Positions 51,162 through 61,124 of a stretch of 64,000 nt of DNA are shown one piece after another. Source of the stretch: Xylophilus sp. GOD-11R (lineage in GTDB: Bacteria > Pseudomonadota > Gammaproteobacteria > Burkholderiales > Burkholderiaceae_C); contig NZ_CP137854.1 in NCBI RefSeq assembly GCF_033546935.1, positions 1,550,001 to 1,614,000 on the forward strand. Direction: 5' to 3'. Within the stretch, counting starts at the first letter, position 1, and each line of letters starts with the position of its first letter. A program made the position numbers and the translations under genes. The notes beneath the pieces were generated by a model, which made no database searches, was not told the origin of the DNA, and saw only the letters and a program-made list of their open reading frames with translations.

Positions 51162-52073
51162 CTAACCGTCGGAAAGGTGGCTCACCGTCTGCGACAGCGC
51201 GAGCTCGGCCAGCAGCCACTGCTTGAAGCGCATCGCCGCGCCGTGCTGCTCCGCGCGGCGCGGGTGCACCAGGTAGTGCGCCACGTAGCGCACGGTGTGA
51301 CTGTTGTGCAGCAGCGGCGCCACCAGTCGACCCGACGCCATTTCGCGCTCGGTCAGGAAGGTCGATTCCATCACCACGCCGAGACCGTCGACCGCCGCCG
51401 AGATGGCCATGGAGGTGCGGTCGAAGGCCAGGCCGTAGGTGTCGGGGATCGGCAGGCCGTTGGCCTTGAACCAGCCTTTCCATTGCACCGATTGGCCGTC
51501 GCTGTGGATCAACGGCACCGCGTAGAGATCCTGCGGCGTGCGGATCCGGTCGGCCAGCGCTGGGCTGCAGAGCGGCGTCAGTCGCTCGATGAGCAGCGGC
51601 GTCTTCTCGTGGGCCGACGGCGGTGGCTCGCCGTAGACGATGTCCAGGTCGAAGTCGTCCGTGTCGAAGCTCGCGTAGACGGTATCGGAGGACAGGCGCA
51701 GCCCGATGTCCGGATGTTCGCGCACGAAGCCGGCGAGGTGCGGAATCAGCCATTGCGACGCGAACGCCGGTGCGGCATGCAGGCGCAGCGGAACCGCGGG
51801 ATTGGCACTCAGCACGTCGAATCCGCGGCTCATTTCCTCCAGGCCGCGCTGCACGTGGTCGAGCAGCACCTGGCCCTCGCGGGTGAGACGGATGGCGCGG
51901 GTGCTGCGCTGGAACAGGTGCAGCCGGGCCACGGCTTCCATCTTGCGGATGGCGTGGCTCACGGCACTGGGCGACAGGCCCAGTTCCTGGGCGGCGACGG
52001 CGAAGGACCCGGTGCGGCCGGCGGCTTCGAAGATGCGCAGCGAGGCGAGCGGCAGGCGTTGGAAGGGCGTCAT
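51162..52073 (-). CDS. LysR family transcriptional regulator (GcvA-like)
   Basis: The 303-residue protein starts MTPFQRLPLASLRIFEAAGR and has the LysR winged helix SFAVAAQELGLSPSAVSHAI, followed by the two-lobed effector domain with VYASFDTDDFDLDIVYGE and GLGVVMESTFL. The wording PLASLRIFEAA places it near GcvA. It is divergent from the split transketolase genes across 152 bases that hold two 16-base direct repeats, and is their likely regulator. A seven-residue longer start is possible. Confidence 0.9.
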   Translation of the reverse strand: MTPFQRLPLASLRIFEAAGRTGSFAVAAQELGLSPSAVSHAIRKMEAVARLHLFQRSTRAIRLTREGQVLLDHVQRGLEEMSRGFDVLSANPAVPLRLHAAPAFASQWLIPHLAGFVREHPDIGLRLSSDTVYASFDTDDFDLDIVYGEPPPSAHEKTPLLIERLTPLCSPALADRIRTPQDLYAVPLIHSDGQSVQWKGWFKANGLPIPDTYGLAFDRTSMAISAAVDGLGVVMESTFLTEREMASGRLVAPLLHNSHTVRYVAHYLVHPRRAEQHGAAMRFKQWLLAELALSQTVSHLSDG

Positions 52074-52090
52074 GCATGAATCATATTCAG

Positions 52091-52141
52091 CCATTCCGAG
52101 AAAAATGATCTTTTGTCAGGCAATGCCATTGCGAGAAAAAT
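52091..52141. promoter_or_regulatory. 16-bp direct repeats in the LysR/transketolase divergent promoter
   Basis: CCATTCCGAGAAAAAT (52091-52106) and CCATTGCGAGAAAAAT (52126-52141) differ at one base and repeat every 35 bases. Each holds an ATT-N8-AAT dyad, an AT-rich inverted arrangement of the LysR kind. The first lies 18 bases from the lysR start. They are candidate regulator sites for both genes. Confidence 0.6.
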
Positions 52142-52225
52142 CCGGCCAGGCCAGGGGGTAAATGCATCTGGTGAATGACAACCATTGATCGCAGTGATTT
52201 TTCGACTCGAGCAACGGAGGAGCAA

Positions 52226-53098
52226 ATGACGGAACAAGTGTGGGAAGAGGCCGCGGTGTCGGCCTTCGAGCGCATCCGCACCCATGCCTGGCGTGTAAGG
52301 CGGTTCGCGCTTCGCATGGGCGAAGTGCAGGGTCAGGGTTACGTGGGGCAGGCCCTGGGCTGGGCCGACGTGTTGGCGGTGGCGTATTGCCATGCCATGA
52401 ACATCCGGCCGCACGAGCCGGAGTGGGAGGGGCGCGACCGTTTCCTGCTGTCGCACGGGCACTACGCCATCGCCCTCTACGCGGCGCTGTTCGAGGCCGG
52501 CGTGCTACCGCCCGAGGAGCTGGAAACCTACGGCTGCGACGACAGCCGGCTGCCGATGTCGGGCATGTCCGCCTACACGCCCGGCATGGAGATATCGGGC
52601 GGCTCGCTCGGCCAGGGTCTGGCCATCGCGGTGGGACAGGCGCTCGGCCTGCGCATGAAGCGCAACCCGGCCTTCGTCTACAACTCGATGTCCGACGGTG
52701 AGCTCGACGAGGGCGCGGTCTGGGAAGCGGCCATGTCGGCTTCGCACCACGGGCTCGGCAACCTGATCAATCTGGTGGACCTCAACCGCCAGCAGGCCGA
52801 CGGCGCCTCGTATGAGATCCTGAATTTCGAGCCGCTGGTCGACAAGTGGCAGGCCTTCGGCTGGCATGTGCAGCGCATCGACGGCAACGATCTGCAGGCG
52901 GTGATCGACGCCTTCGACATGGCGCGTGCGGTGACCGAGGCCAAGCCCCGCGTGATCCTGTTCGACACGCTCATGGGCAAGGGCGTGTCCTTCCTGGAGC
53001 AGCGCGAGAAGAACCACTTCATCCGCGTAGAAGCCGACGAGTGGCAGAAGGCCCTCGCCGATCTGGACGAAACCCATGCAGCAGGGAGCCCCGCATGA
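52226..53098 (+). CDS. Transketolase, N-terminal (ThDP-binding) subunit
   Basis: This 290-residue protein is the first half of a split transketolase. It has FLLSHGHYAIALYAALFEAG with the substrate His, GMEISGGSLGQGLAIAVG, and the ThDP motif as SDGELDEGAVWEA...NRQQADG (Ser replaces the first Gly of GDGE). The start at 52226 has an excellent ribosome site, GGAGGAG, 5 bases before the ATG, which rules out the longer frame starting at 52175. Its stop overlaps the C-terminal subunit gene (ATGA). It probably moves two-carbon units in a sugar or sugar-acid pathway. Confidence 0.93.
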   Translation: MTEQVWEEAAVSAFERIRTHAWRVRRFALRMGEVQGQGYVGQALGWADVLAVAYCHAMNIRPHEPEWEGRDRFLLSHGHYAIALYAALFEAGVLPPEELETYGCDDSRLPMSGMSAYTPGMEISGGSLGQGLAIAVGQALGLRMKRNPAFVYNSMSDGELDEGAVWEAAMSASHHGLGNLINLVDLNRQQADGASYEILNFEPLVDKWQAFGWHVQRIDGNDLQAVIDAFDMARAVTEAKPRVILFDTLMGKGVSFLEQREKNHFIRVEADEWQKALADLDETHAAGSPA

Positions 53099-54135
53099 GC
53101 GAAGCCACCGTCACCACCGCACCGGCATCCCCGTCGGCATCCAGGCCCGCCGGCAAGCCCCGGCTCACCACCTCGGCCATGATCGCCTCCATCGCCGCCG
53201 AAGGACAGGCCACCCGGCCGGCGCCGTTCGGCCACGCGCTGGTGGAGCAGGCGCGTCTCAATCCGAAGATCGTCGGCATGACGGCCGACCTGGCCAAGTA
53301 CACCGACTTGCACATCTTCTCGCGCGAGTTCCCCGAGCGCTTCCTGCAGATGGGCATGGCCGAACAGCTGCTGATGGCCGCGGCCGGCGGCATGGCCAAG
53401 GAAGGCTTCGTGCCCTTCGCCACCACCTACGCCGTCTTCGCCACGCGCCGCGCCTACGACTTCATCCATCAGGTGATCGCCGAGGAGAACCTCAACGTCA
53501 AGATCTGCGCGGCGCTGCCGGGTCTCACCACCGGCTACGGCCCCAGCCACCAGGCGACCGAGGACCTGGCCATGATGCGGGCGATTCCCAACATGACGGT
53601 GATCGACCCCTGCGACGCGCTCGACACCGAGCAGTGCGTGGCAGCCATCGCCCAGACCCACGGCCCGGTCTACATGCGGCTGTCGCGCGGCAGGGTGCCG
53701 GTAGTGCTCGACGAGTACGGCTACACCTTCAAGCTTGGCCGGGCGCAGCTGCTGCGCGACGGCCGCGACGTGCTGGTGATCGCCTCGGGCCTCATGACCA
53801 TGCGCGCGCTCGAAGTGGCGAGTCGCCTGGCCCGGGACGCGATCGACGTCGGTGTGCTGCACGTACCCACGATCAAGCCGCTGGATGTGCAGACCATCGT
53901 GGAGCAATGCCGCCGCAGCGGCCGCCTGGTGGTGATCGCGGAGAACCACAGCTGCATCGGCGGCCTCGGCGAAGCGATCGCCATGGCGCTGCTGCAGGCG
54001 CGGGTTCAGCCGGAGGTGCGGCACGTCGCCTTGCCCGACCAGTTCCTGGACGCCGGTGCACTGCCCACGCTGCACGACCGCTATGGCATTTCTACCGATG
54101 TCATGGCGGCTTCCATCCAGCGATGGCTGGGGTGA
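53095..54135 (+). CDS. Transketolase, C-terminal (pyrimidine-binding) subunit
   Basis: The 346-residue partner holds the pyrimidine-binding and C-terminal domains: MGMAEQLLMAAAGGMAKEG with the catalytic glutamate for ThDP activation, FATTYAVFATRRAYDFIHQV, GPSHQATEDLAMMRAIPNM, and VVIAENHSCIGGLGEAIA at the end. The first 40 residues are a Thr/Ala/Pro-rich extension. Together with the preceding gene it forms one active transketolase; split enzymes of this kind usually serve special catabolic routes rather than the main pentose pathway. Confidence 0.93.
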   Translation: MSEATVTTAPASPSASRPAGKPRLTTSAMIASIAAEGQATRPAPFGHALVEQARLNPKIVGMTADLAKYTDLHIFSREFPERFLQMGMAEQLLMAAAGGMAKEGFVPFATTYAVFATRRAYDFIHQVIAEENLNVKICAALPGLTTGYGPSHQATEDLAMMRAIPNMTVIDPCDALDTEQCVAAIAQTHGPVYMRLSRGRVPVVLDEYGYTFKLGRAQLLRDGRDVLVIASGLMTMRALEVASRLARDAIDVGVLHVPTIKPLDVQTIVEQCRRSGRLVVIAENHSCIGGLGEAIAMALLQARVQPEVRHVALPDQFLDAGALPTLHDRYGISTDVMAASIQRWLG

Positions 54136-54259
54136 CGCGCGTTCAAGCGCGGTCATGAAGCAGGCCGGGCGGGCTGCGGCCCGGTTCTGCACGACAACAC
54201 AACGGCCGGATGGCCGCCTCGCAAAGATTCCGTAAAAAATTGTGGATTAATGCTTTACA

Positions 54260-54278
54260 AATGAGTACGATTCTCATT
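54260..54278. promoter_or_regulatory. Fur box upstream of the siderophore receptor
   Basis: The 19-base sequence AATGAGTACGATTCTCATT is a 9-1-9 palindrome with seven of nine pairs matching, and resembles the Fur consensus GATAATGATAATCATTATC in its arrangement. It lies about 100 bases before the receptor ATG. Iron-loaded Fur should repress the receptor. Confidence 0.75.
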
Positions 54279-54378
54279 CTGGGCCGCCGAGCCTAAGCCA
54301 GCCAGGGGTGCGATTCGCCGTCCGTCAGCCAGCGACCAACGGGCAACGAATTCTTCAATCCCAATCGAGCTGGAATCC

Positions 54379-56637
54379 ATGAATCACATCAAGAGTCGCA
54401 AGCATCCGACCGCACTCGTTCGGACCTCGCAAGGCATGGGCGCCGCCGCCGCGGTTTCCATGGCCGCCTTTGCCGCCCCCGCCATGGCCCAGACCACCGC
54501 CGCGCCGCAGCGCCTGCCGGAAGTGCGGGTGCAGACCAACGCCGACGTGCCCTACAAGGCCGACAGCGTCGCCTTGCCCAAGTTCACCCAGCCGCTGGTG
54601 GACACGCCGCAGACCATCACCGTGATCCGCAAGGAAATCATGGAGCAGCAGGTCGCCACCACGCTGACCGAGGCGCTGCGCAACACGCCCGGCATCACGC
54701 TGCAGCTGGGTGAGAACGGCAACACGCAGACCGGCGACTCGATCTTCATGCGCGGCTTCGACACCAGCGGCAGCATCTTCGTCGACGGCATCCGCGACCT
54801 AGGCAACATCTCGCGTGACGTGTTCAACATCGAGCAGGTGGAAGTGGTCAAAGGCCCGTCTGGCTCCGACAACGGCCGCGGCACCTCGTCCGGCTACATC
54901 AACCTGGTGTCCAAGACGCCGGGCCTGGAAGCCTTCAACAACGGCAGCGTCAGCGCCGGCACCGACAACCGCCTGCGCGCCACCGCCGACCTCAACAAGC
55001 CGCTGGACCTGTCCATTCCCGGCTCGGCCCTGCGCCTGAACCTCATGGCCCAGGACTTCGGCACCCCCGGCCGCGACTACGTGAAGAGCAAGCGCGTCGG
55101 CTTCGCCCCGTCCATCGCCTTCGGCCTGGGAACGCCCACCCGTACCTACTTCAATTACCTCTACATCGACCAGAACAACCGCCCTGACGGCGGTGTGCCG
55201 ACCTACGGCCTGCCCGGCTACATCGGTGCGCGCGGGCCGCGCGTCGATTCGGAGAACTATTACGGCTCCCGCTCGGACTACGACGACATCAAGCTGCATA
55301 TGTTCACCGCCCGCTTCGAGCACGACTTCGCGCCAGGCACCACGCTGCGCAACACCACGCGCCTGGGCAATACCGAGCAGGACTACGTGCTGACGGGTGT
55401 CAACGCGGTCACCGCCACCGCCGCCAATCCGGCCGCGTGGACCGTGGCTCGCAGCCGCCAGGGCCGCCACCAGACCAACAGCATCTTCACCAACCAGACC
55501 AACCTCACCACCGAGTTCCAGACCGGTGCGCTGAAGCACTCGCTGTCCACCGGCGTCGAGCTGATCTACGAACGCCAGAACCAGACCAACGGCTCGGTCG
55601 TCGGCCCGGCGCAGGCGGCGGCCAACCTGTATGCGCCGAGCGTGAACGACGTGTTCCGGCCGCTGACCACCACCGGCGCCTATACCCGGGGAAGCACGCT
55701 GAGCGCGGCCGCCTACGCTTTCGACACCATCAAGCTGTCGGAGCAATGGTTGATCAACGGCGGCCTGCGTTTCGAGCGTTTCAACACCGAAACCAACGGC
55801 GCCACCTACACGGCAGCCGCCGGTGCCACGCCGGCGAGCCTGGCGCAGAACCCGCAGCTCAAGGTCAACGACAATCTCACCAGCTGGAAGCTCGGCACCG
55901 TGTTCAAGCCGGCGCCCAACGGCAGCGTCTACGTGACGGTGTCCAACTCCTACCAGCCGCCCGGTGGCACCAACTTCCAGCTGGGCACTGGCACCAACAA
56001 CAACAACCCGGCCCTGGCCCTTACGCCGCAGAAGGGCAGCAACGTCGAGCTCGGCACCAAGTGGGACCTGCTCGACGGCAAGCTCGCCACCACCGCCGCC
56101 ATCTACCGCGCGGAAAACAAGAACGAACTGGTGTCGGACGGCCTGACGCCGGCCACCTTCAACCAGATCGGCAAGCGCCGCGTGGACGGCGTCGAGCTCG
56201 GCGCGGTGGGCCAGATCACCCCGGCCCTCAACATCAGCGCTGGCTTCGCCTACATGGACCCGAAGATCATCCAGGGCGTGGTCAACGGTGCCAACGCCAA
56301 CCAGGGCGGCGTCATCGTCTTCTCGCCGCGTCGCACCTTCACCTCGTGGGTCACCTATCGCCTGCCGATAGGCCTGACGATCGGCGGCGGCGTGCGCTAC
56401 GTATCGCCCACGGCCACCAGCAGCAACCAGGTCGTCACCTCCGGCGTGACGGGCACGCAGGACTACACCGTGGTCGACGCGCTGCTGTCCTACCCGGTGA
56501 GCAAGAACGTGAGCCTGCAGTTGAACGTCAACAACCTGTTCGACAAAAACTACATCGCGTCGGTCAACAACGGGCGCTCGCGCTACATCCCAGGCGTATC
56601 ACGCAATGCGCTTCTGACGGCCAATCTGAAGTTCTGA
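54379..56637 (+). CDS. TonB-dependent siderophore receptor (catecholate type, Fiu-like)
   Basis: The 752-residue outer-membrane protein has a long signal peptide ending AMA before QTTAAPQRLPEV. The plug domain follows with PLVDTPQTITVIRKEIMEQQ, NTPGITLQLGENG, FMRGFDTSGSIFVDGIRD and VEVVKGPSGSDNGRG. The beta-barrel ends in NALLTANLKF with a terminal Phe. It imports ferric siderophores using TonB energy. The plug wording TGDSIFMRGFDTSGSIFVDG fits the catecholate Fiu/CirA group. A Fur box upstream predicts iron control. No siderophore synthesis genes are present, so it likely uses foreign siderophores. Confidence 0.93.
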   Translation: MNHIKSRKHPTALVRTSQGMGAAAAVSMAAFAAPAMAQTTAAPQRLPEVRVQTNADVPYKADSVALPKFTQPLVDTPQTITVIRKEIMEQQVATTLTEALRNTPGITLQLGENGNTQTGDSIFMRGFDTSGSIFVDGIRDLGNISRDVFNIEQVEVVKGPSGSDNGRGTSSGYINLVSKTPGLEAFNNGSVSAGTDNRLRATADLNKPLDLSIPGSALRLNLMAQDFGTPGRDYVKSKRVGFAPSIAFGLGTPTRTYFNYLYIDQNNRPDGGVPTYGLPGYIGARGPRVDSENYYGSRSDYDDIKLHMFTARFEHDFAPGTTLRNTTRLGNTEQDYVLTGVNAVTATAANPAAWTVARSRQGRHQTNSIFTNQTNLTTEFQTGALKHSLSTGVELIYERQNQTNGSVVGPAQAAANLYAPSVNDVFRPLTTTGAYTRGSTLSAAAYAFDTIKLSEQWLINGGLRFERFNTETNGATYTAAAGATPASLAQNPQLKVNDNLTSWKLGTVFKPAPNGSVYVTVSNSYQPPGGTNFQLGTGTNNNNPALALTPQKGSNVELGTKWDLLDGKLATTAAIYRAENKNELVSDGLTPATFNQIGKRRVDGVELGAVGQITPALNISAGFAYMDPKIIQGVVNGANANQGGVIVFSPRRTFTSWVTYRLPIGLTIGGGVRYVSPTATSSNQVVTSGVTGTQDYTVVDALLSYPVSKNVSLQLNVNNLFDKNYIASVNNGRSRYIPGVSRNALLTANLKF

Positions 56638-56909
56638 CGGGGGCGACGGACCGCCTGGACGCGGGTTCGTCGGCGCGGCGCCACAGGGTTTCGCGCCGCC
56701 GAACCCGCGCCTTTCCCGTGTAAACTGACACCATGTGACACAAAGACACGTTCTACGGTCTACTGTTGCAATAACGGGGGATGCCGGATGGGCGGCACCA
56801 GCGGCGAGAGGCCTCCACGCGGCACCACGCAAAGTCTTGCGACGAACGCTATCCCGACAGTGTGTTGCGTGGACTGACCGGGAATTTGCCGCGTGCCTCA
56901 GCCGAATCG

Positions 56910-59900
56910 ATGCGTCTTCTTGTTCCACGCCCACCTGCCGGGTTGATGCGGACACCCCACTTGGCTTCTCCTATCAACGGGTACCGGCCCGGACGTTTCG
57001 GCCGCACCGCCTGGGAATGGCTGGTGCTCGGTTGTACCGTGGTGGCACTCGGCGGCTGGGGCGCCTGGTCGTCGTATCTGGAACACACACGCATCAGCGC
57101 CTACGAGCAGCGCCGCCTCGAAACGCAGATCCGCATCCTCGACGACCGCCTGGCCGCGCAACTGGCAAGTCTCGCCGGCGCGCTCGACGGTGTGCGCGAC
57201 GCCCCCGAAATCTTCGACCGCAGCGACGCCGGTGCGCTCACCTCACGGCGACTGCGCGCGCTCCGGCGCCTGGTGCCGGGCGTGCAGACGCTGGCGCTGG
57301 TCGACACGCAAGGCGTCACCCGCGCCGCGACCGAGCCCGAGCTGGTGGGGCGCAGCGTGGCCGAACAGCCTTTTTTCACCGAGGCGCGCGACCATGCCCG
57401 CGAGCCGGATGCGCTACGGGTGCTGCGCCTGCCGGCCGGCAGCGTGCCGGGCATCGGGGAGGGCGCGGCAGTGGTCCGGACGCTCTCCAATTCCGGTGAT
57501 TTCAACGGTGTCGCGTTCGGGGTGCTGGGCGACAAGAGCCTGCAGGACATGTTGGGCTCCATCATCTATGCGAGCGACATGCGGCTGACGCTGGCCACCG
57601 GGGACGGTCGCGTGCTGGCCTCGGCGGCCGGCTCGCGCGGCGACGTGGCTGCGGCGGCGGTCGCGCCGGCCGACCGCCTGGAAGCGCGTTACCAGGTGCA
57701 TGTCGGCCCGCTGCGGATCGACCAGCCCCTGTTCGTGGTGGCCGAGCGCTCGCGTTCGGCGATCGATGCGCCCCGGCGCGGCCGCGCCATCGCGCTGTTC
57801 ACCGTCTACCTGTGTACGTCGCTGGCCTGCGCGGCCGGCCTGTCGCTGTCGCAGCGCCGGCGCCGCGAACGTGAGCTGAGCCATCGCCTCGATCTGGAAG
57901 AACGGCGCACCGAAGCCGAGCGGCTGGACTTCATCCTGGCAGGCGGCAGCATCGGCTTGTGGGACTGGGACGTCGCGGCCCGCCGAATCGACTTCAACGG
58001 CCGTTGGCACGACATGCTCGGCCTGCGGATCGGCGACATCGGCGCCGGTCCGGACGACTGGTTGTCGCTGGTGCATCCGGATGACCTGCCCGAGCTGCGA
58101 GCAGCCATCGCCCGGCATTGGGAAAGCGACGTGTCGGTACACGAGACCGAGTACCGCGTGCGGCACCGCGACGGCAGCTGGATCTGGCTGCTCGACCGCG
58201 GCAAGGTGCTGCAGCGCGATGGCCAGGGCGCGCCGCTGCGCATCGTGGGCGCGCACATGGACGTCACCTCGCACAAGCGCGCCGACGAGGCCCTGCGCCG
58301 GAGTGAAGCGCGCTTCCGGGCGCTGACCGAACTCTCGTCCGACTGGTACTGGGAGCTCGACGCCCAGCACCGTTTCGCGCATTTCGAGGGCTACTCCGAC
58401 ACCGAGATCGGCATGCCGCGCGAAGACAACATCGGCCTGACCCGGTGGGACCTGGGCGCGCTCAACATGACCGACGCCGACTGGTCCCGCCACCGCGCGG
58501 TGCTCGACGCGCACGAGGTTTTTCAGGACCTGGAACTGCAGCGCCTGGACACCCAGGGCAATGTGTACTGGGTGTCGATCAGCGGCGCACCCTTCTTCGA
58601 CGCGGAAGGTCACTTCGGCGGCTATCGCGGCATCGGCCGCAGCATCACCGAGCGCAAGCGGGTCGAGGACGAGATCGAGCGGCTGGCCTTCTACGACGCG
58701 CTGACCGGCCTGCCCAACCGCCGCCTGTTGCTCGACCGGCTCACCGCCGCGCTCGCGCGCTGCCGCGAGCGTTCGCTGCGTGGCGCGCTGTTGTTCATCG
58801 ACCTGGACAACTTCAAGGACCTCAACGACACGATGGGCCACGACGTGGGCGACACGCTGCTGGAGCGCGTGGCCAACCGCATCGTGACCTGCGGCCGGCC
58901 CGGCGACATGGTGGCGCGCCTGGGCGGCGACGAGTTCGTGGTCATGCTCGAAGGCCTCCCCGGCGACGAGCAGGCCGCCGAAGACGCGGTGCGCGGCGTG
59001 GCAGAGCATGTGCTGGAGGTGCTCAACCACCCTTATCTGCTCGAGGGCTACCAGCACCACAGCACGCCCAGCGTCGGTATCGCGCTGTTCGACGGCGACC
59101 TCCGGAGCGTGGACGATCTGCTCAAGCGCGCCGACCTGGCGATGTACCAGGCCAAGGCGGCCGGGCGCAACACGCTGTGCTTCTTCCACCCGGACATGCA
59201 GGAAGCCGTGACCGCCCGGTCGGCCCTCGAGGCCGATCTGCGCAACGCGATTGCCCACGACGAACTGCTGCTGTATTTCCAGCCGGTGGTCGACCACCAC
59301 AACCGCCTCATGGGCGCCGAGGTGCTGCTGCGCTGGCGGCACCCGGTGCGCGGCATGGTGATGCCGGGCGACTTCATCGCGCTGGCCGAGCAGACCGGGC
59401 TGATCCTGGCGCTGGGCAACTGGGTGCTGGAGACGGCCTGCCGGCAATTGGTGGACTGGGCCGAGCATGCCGACACCCGCGATCTCAGCCTGGCGGTGAA
59501 CGTGAGCGCACGGCAGTTCCGGCAGGTCGATTTCGTCGAGACGGTGTTGTCGGTGCTGGAGCGCACCGGTGCGCGGCCGGATCGCCTGAAGATCGAGCTG
59601 ACCGAGAGCCTGCTGCTCAACGACGTGGAAGACATCATCGCCAAGATGTCCGCGCTCAAGGCCCACGGCGTGGGCTTCTCGCTGGACGATTTCGGCACCG
59701 GGTATTCGTCGCTGAGCTACCTCAAGCGCTTGCCGCTGGACCAGCTGAAGATCGACCAGTCCTTCGTGCGCGACGTGCTCACCGACCCCAACGACGCGGC
59801 CATCGTGAACACCATCCTGGCGCTGGCGCGCAGCCTCGACCTGGGCGTGGTCGCCGAGGGCGTGGAGACCGAAGGGCAGCTCGACTTCCTGCGCCAGGGC

Positions 59901-60008
59901 GGGTGTACCGCCTTCCAGGGCTACTTCTTCAGCCGGCCCGCGCCGCCGCAGGAGATGCTGGCGCGCTGGTCGGTGCGCGGCCCGGTGGAGAGCGTGGCCG
60001 GCGGCTGA
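56910..60008 (+). CDS. Membrane PAS-PAS-GGDEF-EAL c-di-GMP protein
   Basis: From the ATG at 56910 the protein has 1032 residues. There is one membrane helix (LVLGCTVVALGGWGAW), a periplasmic sensor of about 220 residues, a second helix (IALFTVYLCTSLACAAGLSL), two PAS domains, a GGDEF domain and an EAL domain. The GGDEF motif is intact (58924-58938) with an RxxD inhibition site five residues before it. The EAL motif reads EVLLRW, but the ExLxR pattern, NVSARQF, IELTES, DDFGTGYSSL, LKIDQSF and AEGVET are kept, so both activities are possible. An in-frame ATG at 56781 exists, but the codons between are atypical; 56946 is also possible. Confidence 0.9.
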   Translation: MRLLVPRPPAGLMRTPHLASPINGYRPGRFGRTAWEWLVLGCTVVALGGWGAWSSYLEHTRISAYEQRRLETQIRILDDRLAAQLASLAGALDGVRDAPEIFDRSDAGALTSRRLRALRRLVPGVQTLALVDTQGVTRAATEPELVGRSVAEQPFFTEARDHAREPDALRVLRLPAGSVPGIGEGAAVVRTLSNSGDFNGVAFGVLGDKSLQDMLGSIIYASDMRLTLATGDGRVLASAAGSRGDVAAAAVAPADRLEARYQVHVGPLRIDQPLFVVAERSRSAIDAPRRGRAIALFTVYLCTSLACAAGLSLSQRRRRERELSHRLDLEERRTEAERLDFILAGGSIGLWDWDVAARRIDFNGRWHDMLGLRIGDIGAGPDDWLSLVHPDDLPELRAAIARHWESDVSVHETEYRVRHRDGSWIWLLDRGKVLQRDGQGAPLRIVGAHMDVTSHKRADEALRRSEARFRALTELSSDWYWELDAQHRFAHFEGYSDTEIGMPREDNIGLTRWDLGALNMTDADWSRHRAVLDAHEVFQDLELQRLDTQGNVYWVSISGAPFFDAEGHFGGYRGIGRSITERKRVEDEIERLAFYDALTGLPNRRLLLDRLTAALARCRERSLRGALLFIDLDNFKDLNDTMGHDVGDTLLERVANRIVTCGRPGDMVARLGGDEFVVMLEGLPGDEQAAEDAVRGVAEHVLEVLNHPYLLEGYQHHSTPSVGIALFDGDLRSVDDLLKRADLAMYQAKAAGRNTLCFFHPDMQEAVTARSALEADLRNAIAHDELLLYFQPVVDHHNRLMGAEVLLRWRHPVRGMVMPGDFIALAEQTGLILALGNWVLETACRQLVDWAEHADTRDLSLAVNVSARQFRQVDFVETVLSVLERTGARPDRLKIELTESLLLNDVEDIIAKMSALKAHGVGFSLDDFGTGYSSLSYLKRLPLDQLKIDQSFVRDVLTDPNDAAIVNTILALARSLDLGVVAEGVETEGQLDFLRQGGCTAFQGYFFSRPAPPQEMLARWSVRGPVESVAGG

Positions 60009-60023
60009 CCGGCCCCCTGTGGC

Positions 60024-61088
60024 TCAGGCCGCCGGGGGGGCGCTGCCGGCTGCCTTCAAAGCCCGGGCGACCTCGCCGACCAGTGCCGGTCCACGGTAGA
60101 TCAGGCCGGTGTAGAGCTGCACCAGGTCGGCGCCCGCGCGCAGCTTGGACACCGCGTCGGCCGCGCTCATCACGCCACCCACGCCGATGATGGGAAAACC
60201 CGGGCCGAGGCGGGCGCGCAACTCGGCGATGACCCGGTTGCTGGCGGCCAGCACCGGCCGGCCCGACAGCCCGCCGGCTTCGTCGGCATGGGCCATGCCC
60301 TGCACGGCGGAGCGGTCGAGCGTGGTGTTGCTGGCGATCACGCCGTCCATGCCGTGGCGCAGCAGCGCATCGGCGATGGCCTTGACCTGCAGCTCGTCGA
60401 GGTCCGGCGCGATCTTCACGAAGATCGGCACGACACGGCCGTGGGTGTAGGCCAGCAGGCGGCGACGCGTGGCGAGCGCGCCCAGCAGGTTGTCGAGCGC
60501 CTCGTCGGACTGCAGGGCGCGCAGGTTCTGGGTGTTGGGCGAGCTGATGTTCACCGTCACGTAGTCGGCATACGGATAGACGCCGTCGAGGCCGAGCAGG
60601 TAGTCCTCGGTGGCGCGCTCGATCGGCGTGGCCGCGTTCTTGCCGATGTTCAGGCCCAGCACCATCGGCGCCTTGCCCTGGCGCAGCCGGGAGCGAGAGA
60701 CGTTGGCGATGAACGCGTCGAGGCCCTGGTTGTTGAAGCCGAAGCGGTTGATGAGCGCTTCTGCCTGCGGCAGCCGGAAGATGCGCGGCTTGGCGTTGCC
60801 CGGCTGCGGCTTGGGCGTGACGGTGCCGACCTCGACCGAGCCGAATCCCATGGCGCCCAGGGCGTCGATGCAGCGGGCGTTCTTGTCCAGCCCCGCGCCC
60901 AGCCCCACGCGGTTGGGAAACTCGATGCCCGCCAGCCGAACCGGATCGCGCACCGGCGCCTGTCGCCACATGGCCTGCAGCGGGGTGTTCTGGCCGCGCT
61001 CCAGCCAGTCGATGGTCAGGTCGTGGGCGGTTTCCGCATCGATCTGGAAGAGCAGGGCGCGGGCGAACGGATAGGGCAACAAGGACAT
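60024..61088 (-). CDS. pyrD: Dihydroorotate dehydrogenase (quinone), class 2
   Basis: The 354-residue flavoprotein oxidises dihydroorotate with quinone in pyrimidine synthesis. Class 2 features are the N-terminal membrane-contact helices ([20 protein letters not shown]), [17 protein letters not shown] and the catalytic serine in [12 protein letters not shown]. The FMN sites are [10 protein letters not shown] and [14 protein letters not shown]. The start at 61088 (MSLLPYPF) matches the family; six extra codons are open upstream. It is divergent from rpiA across 36 bases and convergent with the GGDEF-EAL gene, 15 bases away. Confidence 0.96.
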   Translation of the reverse strand: MSLLPYPFARALLFQIDAETAHDLTIDWLERGQNTPLQAMWRQAPVRDPVRLAGIEFPNRVGLGAGLDKNARCIDALGAMGFGSVEVGTVTPKPQPGNAKPRIFRLPQAEALINRFGFNNQGLDAFIANVSRSRLRQGKAPMVLGLNIGKNAATPIERATEDYLLGLDGVYPYADYVTVNISSPNTQNLRALQSDEALDNLLGALATRRRLLAYTHGRVVPIFVKIAPDLDELQVKAIADALLRHGMDGVIASNTTLDRSAVQGMAHADEAGGLSGRPVLAASNRVIAELRARLGPGFPIIGVGGVMSAADAVSKLRAGADLVQLYTGLIYRGPALVGEVARALKAAGSAPPAA

Positions 61089-61124
61089 TGGATAATTCTG
61101 GATCAACTCTCCCGATTCTCACCC

